From: Anaerolineae bacterium
GTDB lineage: Bacteria > Chloroflexota > Anaerolineae > Anaerolineales > UBA4823
Assembly: GCA_003327455.1 (NCBI GenBank)
Contig: QOQU01000002.1
Coordinates: 295,963 to 359,962, forward strand
Direction: 5' to 3'
DNA length: 64,000 nucleotides
Position numbers and translations under genes: made by a program
The notes under the pieces: model-generated
What the model was told of the DNA's origin: nothing
The model's input: only the letters and a program-made list of their open reading frames with translations
Databases searched by the model: none
Shown here: positions 44,230 through 52,667 of the stretch, piece by piece
Position numbering within the stretch: the stretch's first letter is position 1
How the letters are laid out: every line of letters begins with the position of its first letter

Positions 44230-45192
44230 ATGATTCATTCAAATAGCACTCCAAGAATCGTCTTTATGGGCTCTCCAACCTTTGCTGTGCCCATCCTAGA
44301 GCAACTTGCCCACCACTATCCAGTCGTTGGGGTCATCACGCAACCCGATCGTCTGGTAGGTCGAGGCAACAAATTGACACCTCCACCGATCAAGGAAGCG
44401 GCAAATCGTTTGAGGATTCCCGTCATTCAACCGCTGCGGTTAAGTGAACCGGATGCGATGAGTCAATTGGAGCAATGGCAGCCCGATCTCATCGTAGTAG
44501 CTGCGTTTGGGCAGATTCTCAAACCAAACGTTCTCAATCTACCTCCATTTGGCTGTGTCAATGTACACGCTTCTCTACTTCCGCGCTGGCGTGGTGCAGC
44601 TCCAATTGCAGCCGCCATCTTACATGGCGATGAAGAAAGCGGCATCACTATCATGAAGATGGATGAAGGCGTAGACACTGGACCTATTTTACGCCAAAGA
44701 GCTATTCCAATCTTTGATACTGACAATAGCCTGACCCTTTCCTCTCGCTTAGCCGAGCTTGGGGCGCAGTTATTGCTTGAAACATTACCCGATTATCTTG
44801 ATGGAAAAATCGTACCTCAAGAACAAGACCACCAGAAAGCCACCTACGCCCCATTGCTTAAAAAAGAGAATGGCGAGTTAGATTTTCATCAAACCGCCAC
44901 AGAGCTGTGGCGTAAAGTACGCGCCTTCTATCCCTGGCCCGCCGCCTTTACCTATCTCGATGGAAAGCACTTGATCATTCACGAAGCCAGACCGATCGAG
45001 ATTTCCCATGACTATCCGATAGGGCAAACCGTCCGCTTCCAAAAGAAAGCAGCTGTCGCTACTGCGAAAGGATTGCTCGAATTGGTCAAAGTACAACCAG
45101 GCGGAAAGAAACCCATTTTCGGCAGTGATTTGATCAATGGCTATCGGGATTGGGGTAAGATCGTACTTCCTGATCATGGAAATCATGCTTGA
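44230..45192 (+). CDS. fmt: Methionyl-tRNA formyltransferase
   Basis: A 320-residue enzyme that formylates initiator Met-tRNA using 10-formyl-THF. RIVFMGSPTFAVPILEQL, HASLLPRWRGAAPI (catalytic HxSLLPxxRG), ILHGDEESGITIMKMDEGVDTGP, and the C-terminal OB domain (KVRAFYPWPAAFTYL). I start at ATG 44230; an open frame begins eleven codons earlier at TTG. No Shine-Dalgarno is seen; extended -10 TGG-TATGAT (44215-44220) lies 10 bases ahead, so the mRNA may be nearly leaderless. Confidence 0.94.
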   Translation: MIHSNSTPRIVFMGSPTFAVPILEQLAHHYPVVGVITQPDRLVGRGNKLTPPPIKEAANRLRIPVIQPLRLSEPDAMSQLEQWQPDLIVVAAFGQILKPNVLNLPPFGCVNVHASLLPRWRGAAPIAAAILHGDEESGITIMKMDEGVDTGPILRQRAIPIFDTDNSLTLSSRLAELGAQLLLETLPDYLDGKIVPQEQDHQKATYAPLLKKENGELDFHQTATELWRKVRAFYPWPAAFTYLDGKHLIIHEARPIEISHDYPIGQTVRFQKKAAVATAKGLLELVKVQPGGKKPIFGSDLINGYRDWGKIVLPDHGNHA

Positions 45193-45268
45193 AAATAATC
45201 CTCTATGCTATTGAATTCACGACGATCCCCAATTCTAAAAAGCTCCGGAGTTGATAAAAACAAGGACA

Positions 45269-45901
45269 ATGGAATCGATCGACTTCTATCAAATCTACTT
45301 TTTACGACACGGCGAATCCACCGGCAACGCCAACGGCTATCATCAAGGACAATCCGATTTTCCGCTTTCCGAGAAAGGAGTGCAACAAGCCCAACAGCTT
45401 GCTTCCCGATGGAAAGCTGAAGGAATCTTTTTCAACAAAATAATCAGCAGCCCATTATCGCGCGCCCGCCAGACCGCAGAAATTATTGCCCAGGCTCTCT
45501 CTATGCCAATTGAATGCGATCCAATCTGGATGGAAAGAGATGCTGGATTGCTCTCCGGTTTACATGCCGAAGAAGCCAAAAAACGATACCCCCGCCCGGA
45601 TTTCATGAGCGTTTATGACAAGATCGGCAAAACAGGTGAAAGCCAATGGGAACTCTTCTTGCGTGCCGGCAAAGCAGTGGATACCCTGATTAAACGCGAA
45701 ACCGGGCGATATCTGGTTGTCTCTCACGGGGGTATTCTGAATATGGTTTTATATGTCACCCTGGGCATTTTCCCACAACCGAATTTTTATGGGGCGCAGT
45801 TCTTATTTACAAACACCGGTTATGCCGTCCTGCATTTTTATCCGCAAACCCATAACTGGCTTCTGGTTGAGCTAAGCCATCCCACAAGAAAGGATTTCTG
45901 A
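45269..45901 (+). CDS. Histidine phosphatase family protein
   Basis: A 210-residue phosphohistidine enzyme: FLRHGESTGNANGYHQGQ (RHG), SSPLSRARQTAEIIAQ, WMERDAGLLSGL and second catalytic His in VVSHGGILNMVLYV. It lacks the GpmA insertions, so it is more likely a phosphatase (for example of alpha-ribazole phosphate or a sugar phosphate type) than a mutase. ATG 45269 follows AAGGA very closely; a TTG six codons earlier after GGAG is an alternative start. Lies between fmt and panE-like genes. Confidence 0.87.
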   Translation: MESIDFYQIYFLRHGESTGNANGYHQGQSDFPLSEKGVQQAQQLASRWKAEGIFFNKIISSPLSRARQTAEIIAQALSMPIECDPIWMERDAGLLSGLHAEEAKKRYPRPDFMSVYDKIGKTGESQWELFLRAGKAVDTLIKRETGRYLVVSHGGILNMVLYVTLGIFPQPNFYGAQFLFTNTGYAVLHFYPQTHNWLLVELSHPTRKDF

Positions 45902-45918
45902 TAGGAAAGATAGTTTTT

Positions 45919-46968
45919 ATGGGCGAATTATCTTTACTCTCCATTGGTGCTGGTGCAATCGGTTCATATATTGGTGGTCGTCTATTATTATCTGGACAGC
46001 AAGTGGTTTTCCTGGAAAAACCCGAGATCGCTGAGCGCCTCAAGCAGGCTGGCTTAACCATCCATAAAGGCAGCGAAAGCCATCGCATTAATTCCCTTCA
46101 AGTCACCTCCTCTCTTCAACAGGCACTCTCAGCAAAGAACGCCTATGATGTTCTCCTGGTTGCGGTCAAAGCTTATGATACACACAATTTGATCGAGACC
46201 CTCTTGCCATTCAAAGAGCAACTTCCCCCTATTCTCAGCTTGCAAAACGGCGTCGAAAACGAACCGCTATTTCGCTCGGTTTTTGGGCAAGATCGCGTGA
46301 TCGCAGGCACGGTCACCAGCGCTATCGGATGGAAGCAGGTTGGGGAAATAGTGATTGAAAAAGAGCGAGGCATCGGCATTGCCCTGGATCAAAAATTGGC
46401 TCGGAAATTGATCGATGTTCTGGCACAATCTGGCTTCAATGTAAAAGGCTACCCTCGTGCCGACCCAATGAAATGGTCAAAACTGATCACCAATCAATTA
46501 ACCAATGCAACCTGTGCCATTTTAAACATGCCACCCGCAGCAGTATTGTCACATCCCGCCAGCTTCCAATTGGAAATGCTCCAGATTCGTGAGACCCTGA
46601 ATGTTATGGACGCCCTAAAAATTCAAGTCGTTGACTTACCGGCTACCCCGGTGCGTATCTTGACCTGGGCAATCCGTAAACTGCCTTTATGGATCAACCA
46701 GCCACTATTCGTCTATTTTATTGGCAAAGGACGGGGAAACAAGATGCCATCCCTGTTTTTAGATTTACGTGCCGGGAAGAAACAAAGTGAAGTGGAATAT
46801 CTCAACGGTGCAGTTGTTCGCTTTGGCGAAAAGACTGGCGTTGCCACCCCGCTAAACCAATTTTTATATCAAACCCTGATGGACATCGTTCAGGAAAGGA
46901 TTCCCCGGAACACCTATGAACATAACCCTGACAAACTTCTTGAAGATTACCGTAGCTTTATAAAATGA
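45919..46968 (+). CDS. panE: Ketopantoate reductase family protein (ApbA/PanE)
   Basis: A 349-residue NADPH-dependent 2-dehydropantoate 2-reductase family member. Rossmann LSIGAGAIGSYIGGRLLLSG at the N-terminus, LLVAVKAYDT, LQNGVENEPLFRSVFG, and C-terminal KWSKLITNQLTNATCAIL with the catalytic Lys and Asn. It is 40-50 residues longer than typical PanE at the C-terminus, with a hydrophobic patch, so a paralogous substrate is possible. Third gene after fmt and the histidine phosphatase. Confidence 0.83.
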   Translation: MGELSLLSIGAGAIGSYIGGRLLLSGQQVVFLEKPEIAERLKQAGLTIHKGSESHRINSLQVTSSLQQALSAKNAYDVLLVAVKAYDTHNLIETLLPFKEQLPPILSLQNGVENEPLFRSVFGQDRVIAGTVTSAIGWKQVGEIVIEKERGIGIALDQKLARKLIDVLAQSGFNVKGYPRADPMKWSKLITNQLTNATCAILNMPPAAVLSHPASFQLEMLQIRETLNVMDALKIQVVDLPATPVRILTWAIRKLPLWINQPLFVYFIGKGRGNKMPSLFLDLRAGKKQSEVEYLNGAVVRFGEKTGVATPLNQFLYQTLMDIVQERIPRNTYEHNPDKLLEDYRSFIK

Positions 46969-47044
46969 AAAACTTCTCATCAAGGCGTTGCACAAAGCCA
47001 TTGAAGCAGGTATGATTAGCCCGAAGTTTATTTAGGAGATGTGC

Positions 47045-47623
47045 ATGAAGAAATCTCAAGCAACTATTGTGCTTTTTTTTGTGTGGATTGCAATGTTGTT
47101 TCTGGCTTCCTGTTCTCCAGCTACCCCCCAAGTGGTTGAGGTAACCCGCGAAGTGCCTCAAACGGTAGTCGTTACTCAGGTCATCACTCAAGTGGTTATT
47201 CTCGAACCTTCCCCAACTGCAACCGAAACGCCGCCCCCAATCGTTTATCCAACCTGGACACCCACCTCGCTGCCTCTGCCACCAACTCCCAATCCAGGTC
47301 AGGTGCAAGCGCTAAAACAAAAGGGATTTTATGTCTATTACCCGGTTGAAGGATGCGGGCCATCAATCGTTCGGCCTGGCTTCCATGTTTACGTCAGTAT
47401 GGATGGCGGCAAGAATGCCATTCGTAGCAACCCCGACATCAGCAGTGCACACAATATTATCGGTTACGCCCTGCCTGGGGAACACCTCAAAGTCATCAGT
47501 GGCCCGGTTTGTTCATGGGGCTGGTTGATGTGGATGGTAGAGACAGATTACGGACTCACCGGTTGGACACCGGAAAGCGACGGCTCATCATTTTGGCTTA
47601 TTCCAATGACCGCTCCTGAATAA
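47045..47623 (+). CDS. Lipoprotein with SH3b-like C-terminal domain
   Basis: A 192-residue lipoprotein: signal helix and lipobox FLASC (Cys at about 23), a Val/Thr/Glu-rich region with VVEVTREVPQTVVVTQVITQ, a Pro/Thr linker, then a compact domain (about 105-192: GFHVYVSMDGGKNAIRSNPD, LPGEHLKVISGPVCSWGWLMWMV, YGLTGWTPE) which looks like a bacterial SH3/GW-type fold. The Thr-Arg-Glu-Val linker motif is common in Chloroflexota lipoproteins (from memory). The second ATG is used, six to eight bases after AGGAG. Confidence 0.75.
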   Translation: MKKSQATIVLFFVWIAMLFLASCSPATPQVVEVTREVPQTVVVTQVITQVVILEPSPTATETPPPIVYPTWTPTSLPLPPTPNPGQVQALKQKGFYVYYPVEGCGPSIVRPGFHVYVSMDGGKNAIRSNPDISSAHNIIGYALPGEHLKVISGPVCSWGWLMWMVETDYGLTGWTPESDGSSFWLIPMTAPE

Positions 47624-47643
47624 AATCAAGCCAGGTCTCCCTC

Positions 47644-48948
47644 TCATTCTATTACCCCGTAGAAGTGCGGTAATGCTTCTGCGGGGCTTTCTTTGATCAT
47701 TACGGCATCGGAAAGCATTTGCTGCGCCAGGTTAAGTTGTTCTTCTCCATTGGCATGCACCGTGAATAACACATCATTTTTCCGTACAAGATTACCAACT
47801 TTATGGTGGACCTCAATCCCGACTCCGTAATCGATCGGATCGCCTTTCTTCGCCCGCCCGGCTCCGAGATACACAGCAGCCAACCCAACCTTTTCAGCAT
47901 GAATTTGATGGATGTAACCAGAAGCCGGTGCGCCAATCTCCTTATGCAACCTGCTTGTGGGCAACTTTTGCGGATTCAATACGACGTTTAAGTCACCACC
48001 TTGAGCCTCAATCCAGGCTAAAAACTTCTGCCAGGCTTTTCCGCTCCTCAGCGTCTGCTCCACCACCGGCTTGGCAGCATCCATAGCAGGACTTTGCTCT
48101 CCGAGCACCAGCATCCGGCTGGCGAGTTCTATGCAATGATTTTCAAAATCCTTCGGCCCACGATTTTGCAACGTATCCATAGCTTCGCGCAGTTCGAGAG
48201 CATTCCCTACTGCGACCCCCAGCGGCTGATTCATATCGGAGAGGTAAGCAACTGCTCTCCGACCGGTCTTGCGCGCAATTTCAACCATTAATCGAGCCAA
48301 TTGCTCAGCTTCAGGGAGGGTTTTCATGAATGCACCAAGACCAACTTTAACATCCAAAACAATCGCCTGGGCGCCGGCGGCAATTTTCTTACTCATGATC
48401 GAGGATGCGATTAACGGAATGGATTGTACCGTACCGGTCACATCCCGTAACGCATATAACTTACCATCAGCGGGGGCTAAATCGGTCGTTTGACCGCACA
48501 CAACTACCCCAATTGTGGCTAATTGAGACAGAAATTCTTCTGTGGTTAAATCCGCCCGAAAACCGCGAATCGACTCGAGTTTATCCAGCGTTCCACCGCT
48601 AAAACCCAACCCTCTACCAGACATCTTCCCTACAGGTAAACCGCAAGCCGCAACAAGTGGAGCAACGACAAGGGTCGTCTTATCCCCAACGCCACCAGTC
48701 GAATGTTTGTCAACGGCAATTGGCACAACCGAACGAAGATCTAACATCTCGCCGGAATGAGCCATTGCCAGTGTCAAGGCTGTGGTTTCTTCAGCAGTCA
48801 TCCCATTGAGCAATACCGCCATTGCCCAGGCTGCCGCCTGGTAATCTGGAATGTCCCCTTTCGTATACCCCTGGATAAACCATTCAATTTCATGCGCTGT
48901 TAGCTCTTGCTTATCACGCTTTTTAATGATGATATCTACCGCTCGCAA
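47644..48948 (-). CDS. pdp: Pyrimidine-nucleoside phosphorylase
   Basis: A 434-residue enzyme that phosphorolyses uridine and (deoxy)thymidine. VDKHSTGGVGDKTTLV, GLPVGKMSGRGLGFSGGTLDKLESI, SSIMSKKIAAGAQAIVLDVKVG and the C-terminal alpha/beta domain (YGVGIEVHHKVGNLV). Length is canonical. The start codon is TTG, two bases before the udg stop region, with AAGGAG seven bases upstream; there is no better ATG. Last gene of the ruvB-DUF2905-queA-udg-pdp unit. Confidence 0.94.
   Translation of the reverse strand: MRAVDIIIKKRDKQELTAHEIEWFIQGYTKGDIPDYQAAAWAMAVLLNGMTAEETTALTLAMAHSGEMLDLRSVVPIAVDKHSTGGVGDKTTLVVAPLVAACGLPVGKMSGRGLGFSGGTLDKLESIRGFRADLTTEEFLSQLATIGVVVCGQTTDLAPADGKLYALRDVTGTVQSIPLIASSIMSKKIAAGAQAIVLDVKVGLGAFMKTLPEAEQLARLMVEIARKTGRRAVAYLSDMNQPLGVAVGNALELREAMDTLQNRGPKDFENHCIELASRMLVLGEQSPAMDAAKPVVEQTLRSGKAWQKFLAWIEAQGGDLNVVLNPQKLPTSRLHKEIGAPASGYIHQIHAEKVGLAAVYLGAGRAKKGDPIDYGVGIEVHHKVGNLVRKNDVLFTVHANGEEQLNLAQQMLSDAVMIKESPAEALPHFYGVIE
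47655..47697 (+). terminator. Putative terminator nested in the 3' end of pdp
   Basis: CCCCGTAGAAG (47655-47665) pairs with CTTCTGCGGGG (47676-47686, one G-T pair), followed by CTTTCTTT on the plus strand. It would end the lipoprotein transcript inside the convergent pdp coding sequence. Confidence 0.5.
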
Positions 48949-48949
48949 T

Positions 48950-49627
48950 TTAGACTCCTTCTAAAAACGATTTTGCCTTAATCCAAATCTGGTCGAACAT
49001 TTGCTCGGTTAAACGTCCAGTTTGAGTATTTTGGCGGCTTGGATGGTAGGAAGCAATGAGGTTTATGTTATGGTTGGGAACTCTGTAGCTAACTCCATGT
49101 CGGAAAGCAGGCTTTGGAGTAAATTCAAAATACAACACGATTTGTTCGAAAGCGATTCGTCCCAGAGCAACCACAACCCGTAAATGAGGAAGTAATGCAA
49201 TCTCTCGATGTAAGTACGGAATACAATTGCGGATTTCGCCAGAGGTTGGCTTGTTCGCTGGAGGGGCACAGCGACAGACAGCCCCAATATAGACATTCCT
49301 TAACTCCAAGCCATCGTTGCGGTAGCTGGCAACTGGTTGATTGGCAAACCCAGCTTTGTACAGTGCTCGATAAAGAAAATCTCCTGAAGAATCGCCGGTG
49401 AACATTCGACCAGTCCGATTTGCCCCATGGGCTCCGGGTGCCAAACCCACGATCAAGATTTGCGCCTGATGATCTCCAAAACCGACAACGGGTTTGCCCC
49501 AATAAACCTGGTCTCGAAAAGCTCTTCGCTTGCCTGTGGCAACCTGTTCACGCCAGGCGACCAGCCGTTCACAGCGACGACAGTTCAAGATTTTCTCTTC
49601 TAAATCGTTCCAGGCTGCCAGATTCAT
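48950..49627 (-). CDS. Uracil-DNA glycosylase, family 5 (UDGb type)
   Basis: A 225-residue iron-sulphur glycosylase. N-terminal CRRC cluster ligands, motif 1 GLAPGAHGANRTGRMFTGD, SGDFLYRALYKAGFANQP, RCAPPANKP (further Cys ligand), RVVVALGRIAFE and motif 2 SYHPSRQNTQTGRLT. The APGAHGANRTGR signature is that of thermophile-type family 5 enzymes, which remove uracil and other deaminated bases and lack the usual catalytic Asp/Asn. Coupled to queA by ATGA. Confidence 0.9.
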   Translation of the reverse strand: MNLAAWNDLEEKILNCRRCERLVAWREQVATGKRRAFRDQVYWGKPVVGFGDHQAQILIVGLAPGAHGANRTGRMFTGDSSGDFLYRALYKAGFANQPVASYRNDGLELRNVYIGAVCRCAPPANKPTSGEIRNCIPYLHREIALLPHLRVVVALGRIAFEQIVLYFEFTPKPAFRHGVSYRVPNHNINLIASYHPSRQNTQTGRLTEQMFDQIWIKAKSFLEGV

Positions 49628-50652
49628 AAGATCAACATTGCATCCCCAAAAGAGTAAAACCGATAGCGTAATTCAATTGCCTGTTGATACAAACTCAACA
49701 CCCACTCCCGCTCTGCAAAAGCGGATACCAGCATCAACAAGGTTGATCGAGGCAGGTGAAAATTCGTAATCAAGCCTTGAACAACTTTAAAGGGATAACC
49801 TGGCAAAATGTACAGGTCGGTTGAACCCGTGTACGGCAATAGATCCCCGGGTGGGCTATATGTTGCCGCTGTCTCCAAAGCTCGTACACTGGTTGTCCCA
49901 ACCGCAATGACCCGTTTTCCGAGTTGGCGGGTTTCCTTAACCAGGCGAACGGTTTCCTCGCTTACCTGACACCATTCGGTATGCATTCGATGTTGAGTCG
50001 GATCCTCCTCGGTTACCGGTGCAAAGGTATCTAACCCGATATGAAGGACAAGTCGGGCAAACCGTACCCCCTTTTTCTGCAATTCATCCATCAATTGGGC
50101 TGTGAAATGCAAACCAGCAGTCGGAGCAGCAGCCGAACCGTCCACTTTTGCAAATACAGTTTGATAGCGTTCAGCTACATTTTCACTCCATCGATGGATA
50201 TAGGGAGGTAAGGGGGTTTGCCCGAATTTGCTCAGGTGTGGTTCGATGGGTTGCTCAAATTGAATTAAACGCTCAGCTCCTTCCATCGACTCAGTTACCC
50301 AGGCGCGGAGATGATCTCCAATTATTAATTCGGTGCCTTCCCGAACGCGTTTTCCACCCACTATGGCATGCCACTTTAAGTCATCAATTTTCTTAAGGAG
50401 TAAAACTTCTACTTTTCCACCGCTAATTGCCTTTTTAGCAAAAAGACGGGCGGGGATGACGCGCGTTTCGTTCACCACCAGCAAATCCCCCGCTTCCAAA
50501 TACCTGCCGATTTCACGGAAAATCGTATGTTCGACCCGTCGCGAGTCGCGGAAAGCCACGAGTAGTCTTGCCGCGTCTCTTGGCTCGGCAGGTGTTTGAG
50601 CGATTAATTCTTGGGGGAGGTAATAGTCAAAATCTTCAATTCTCAATTTCAT
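49624..50652 (-). CDS. queA: S-adenosylmethionine:tRNA ribosyltransferase-isomerase
   Basis: A 342-residue enzyme in queuosine synthesis that transfers a ribosyl unit from SAM to preQ1 in tRNA. FDYYLPQELIAQTPAEPRDAARL, LLVVNETRVIPARL, PLPPYIHRW, YQTVFAKVDGSAAAPTAGLHFT, HIGLDTFAPV, HTEWCQVSEETV and GTTSVRALETAA, all typical. Starts one base after DUF2905 and overlaps udg. Confidence 0.96.
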   Translation of the reverse strand: MKLRIEDFDYYLPQELIAQTPAEPRDAARLLVAFRDSRRVEHTIFREIGRYLEAGDLLVVNETRVIPARLFAKKAISGGKVEVLLLKKIDDLKWHAIVGGKRVREGTELIIGDHLRAWVTESMEGAERLIQFEQPIEPHLSKFGQTPLPPYIHRWSENVAERYQTVFAKVDGSAAAPTAGLHFTAQLMDELQKKGVRFARLVLHIGLDTFAPVTEEDPTQHRMHTEWCQVSEETVRLVKETRQLGKRVIAVGTTSVRALETAATYSPPGDLLPYTGSTDLYILPGYPFKVVQGLITNFHLPRSTLLMLVSAFAEREWVLSLYQQAIELRYRFYSFGDAMLIL

Positions 50653-50653
50653 T

Positions 50654-50899
50654 TTACCGATTCAGAAATCTTACCAGGAGATTTAGGATCAATGTCAGCA
50701 GAATCGACAAAAGGATTGAACTGGCGATCGGAATAAAACAGGTAAAATTTTCACCTTGAATGCGAATGTCCCCTGGCAATCTTCCAAAAGGCAACTTCAG
50801 TCCACTCACGCCCAATCGATTTGCGAGCAAAATGATCCCTCCCACAATAACCAGAAAAACTCCCAATCCAATCAACCACTTTGCCATTTGTGTTGCCAT
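50654..50899 (-). CDS. DUF2905 family small membrane protein
   Basis: 81 residues with two membrane helices (about 7-26 and 56-77) around LPFGRLPGDIRIQGENF, the hallmark of DUF2905. Function unknown; the family often lies next to ruvB and queA, exactly as here. GGAGGTG lies about twelve bases before the ATG. Confidence 0.88.
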   Translation of the reverse strand: MATQMAKWLIGLGVFLVIVGGIILLANRLGVSGLKLPFGRLPGDIRIQGENFTCFIPIASSILLSILLTLILNLLVRFLNR

Positions 50900-50924
50900 A
50901 TACCAAACTCACCTCCAGAGAGAA

Positions 50925-51956
50925 TTAAAACAAAGTCGGTTGTGAAGGAGTTTCATCGGGAAAATCGCATCCCAGATGCTCGTACGCAGTCCGGGTAACT
51001 ACCCGCCCCTGAGGTGTGCGCTCGATCATTCCCAATTGAAGCAAATACGGTTCAACAACATCCATAATGGTATCCGATTCTTCACTTAACGAGGCTGCAA
51101 TCGTACTGAGTCCAACCGGTCCACCGTTGTATTTTTCTATGATCGTACGCAGAACACGCCGATCAATATCATCCAATCCTAACGAATCGACTTCGAGGAG
51201 GTCTAAGGCTTCGCCAGCAACCTTGCGGGTAATCACACCGTTGGCACGCACCGTTGCGAAATCCCTGACCCTTCGCAACAAACGAAGAGCTACCCGCGGC
51301 GTTCCGCGACCGCGCTGGGCAATCTCGCGCATCCCCTCTTCATCGATTTGTACATTCATGAGCTTTGCAGCCCGAGCCACAATGGCACTCATCGCTTCCA
51401 CATCATAATAATCCAGTCGAAAAACCGCCCCAAATCTCGCCCGGAGAGGAGCTGTTACCAACGCCAGGCGTGTCGTCGCGCCGATGACAGTAAAGCGAGG
51501 CAATTTTAAACGGATCGATCGTGCCGAGGGACCTTTACCAACTACAAAGTCGAGCGCAAAATCTTCCATGGCAGGATATAAAATCTCTTCTACCGCCCGA
51601 CTCAGGCGATGGATTTCGTCGATAAAAAAGACATCCCCTGCTTGAAGATTGGTTAGAATAGCAGCCAGATCTCCCGCTCGCTCAATAGCTGGCCCAGAAG
51701 TCACCTTGATGTTTACTTTCATCTCATTAGCAATTACATGCGCCAGGGTAGTCTTTCCCAATCCTGGCGGGCCATAGAACAAAACGTGTTCAAGCGGGTC
51801 GCCTCGCTTCAGGGCAGCCTCAATTAAAATTCGTAAGTTTTGCTTCACACGCTCTTGTCCAATCACATCCGCTAAACGCTGCGGACGCATGGTCAGGTCA
51901 AAACGATCTTCAAGGTTAGATGTTGGGTCTATCATCCGGCCAGTGTTCCCATTCAT
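50925..51956 (-). CDS. ruvB: Holliday junction branch-migration helicase RuvB
   Basis: A 343-residue AAA+ motor that drives branch migration with Ruv[20 protein letters not shown], Walker [20 protein letters not shown], Walker [13 protein letters not shown], sensor [19 protein letters not shown] (arginine finger region), and the C-terminal winged helix with [10 protein letters not shown]. The frame runs 34 codons upstream, but those look non-coding. I take the ATG at 51956: TATAAT (51964-51969 on the minus strand) ends seven bases before it and no Shine-Dalgarno is present, implying a leaderless mRNA. The ATG at 51935 is the alternative. Confidence 0.93.
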   Translation of the reverse strand: MNGNTGRMIDPTSNLEDRFDLTMRPQRLADVIGQERVKQNLRILIEAALKRGDPLEHVLFYGPPGLGKTTLAHVIANEMKVNIKVTSGPAIERAGDLAAILTNLQAGDVFFIDEIHRLSRAVEEILYPAMEDFALDFVVGKGPSARSIRLKLPRFTVIGATTRLALVTAPLRARFGAVFRLDYYDVEAMSAIVARAAKLMNVQIDEEGMREIAQRGRGTPRVALRLLRRVRDFATVRANGVITRKVAGEALDLLEVDSLGLDDIDRRVLRTIIEKYNGGPVGLSTIAASLSEESDTIMDVVEPYLLQLGMIERTPQGRVVTRTAYEHLGCDFPDETPSQPTLF

Positions 51957-51963
51957 ATCAGCG

Positions 51964-51969
51964 ATTATA
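51964..51969 (-). promoter_or_regulatory. -10 box placing the ruvB transcript start at its ATG
   Basis: TATAAT on the minus strand seven bases from the ATG. A plus-strand TATAAT (51983-51988) nearby could serve upp. No clear -35 for either. Confidence 0.5.
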
Positions 51970-52034
51970 ACCCGTAATCCATTATAATAAATCCAGCAGG
52001 CAGTCGCTTGTGATCTTTTTATTTGGAGCCCAAA

Positions 52035-52658
52035 ATGACTGTTCATGTCTCCTCCCATCCCTTAGTAGCGCACAAATTGACATTATTGCGCGACCATACA
52101 ACTGACCACCGCACCTTTCGTGAGTTGGTCAAAGAGATCTCGACATTATTAACCTACGAAACCACTCGAGATCTGCAACTCCGACCAAGGCCCGTTCAAA
52201 CACCCTTAGCACGCACCAATGGAGCAGAGCTTAAAGAAAACGTTGGCCTGGTACCTATTCTGCGGGCTGGATTGGGGATGGTAGAGGGTGTCTGGGAACT
52301 CTTGCCCTCAGCCGAAGTCTGGCATATTGGTCTCTACCGAGATGAAAAAACGCTCAAACCAGTCGAGTATTACAACAAGTTACCCGTCGAACCGACCGTC
52401 TCCGTTTGCATCGTTTTAGACCCCATGCTTGCCACCGGTGGTTCAGCCGTTGCAACCGTTAATATCCTGAAGAATTGGGGGGTTCGAAATATCAAATTTA
52501 TGGGGATCCTTGGAGCGCCAGAAGGGATCGAGTTTCTTCAGGAAAGTCATCCTGATGTTCCAATTTTTCTTGCGGCCATTGATGAACGCTTGAATGAACA
52601 TGGCTTTATTCTTCCAGGACTGGGAGATGCAGGTGATCGTCAGTTTGGCACAGGTTGA
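52035..52658 (+). CDS. upp: Uracil phosphoribosyltransferase
   Basis: A 207-residue salvage enzyme making UMP from uracil and [68 protein letters not shown] loop [19 protein letters not shown] and the C-terminal [13 protein letters not shown]. The start follows GGAG by six bases. Together with pdp, psuG and psuK it allows use of uracil from nucleosides and pseudouridine. Confidence 0.96.
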   Translation: MTVHVSSHPLVAHKLTLLRDHTTDHRTFRELVKEISTLLTYETTRDLQLRPRPVQTPLARTNGAELKENVGLVPILRAGLGMVEGVWELLPSAEVWHIGLYRDEKTLKPVEYYNKLPVEPTVSVCIVLDPMLATGGSAVATVNILKNWGVRNIKFMGILGAPEGIEFLQESHPDVPIFLAAIDERLNEHGFILPGLGDAGDRQFGTG

Positions 52659-52667
52659 TCTTCCATC

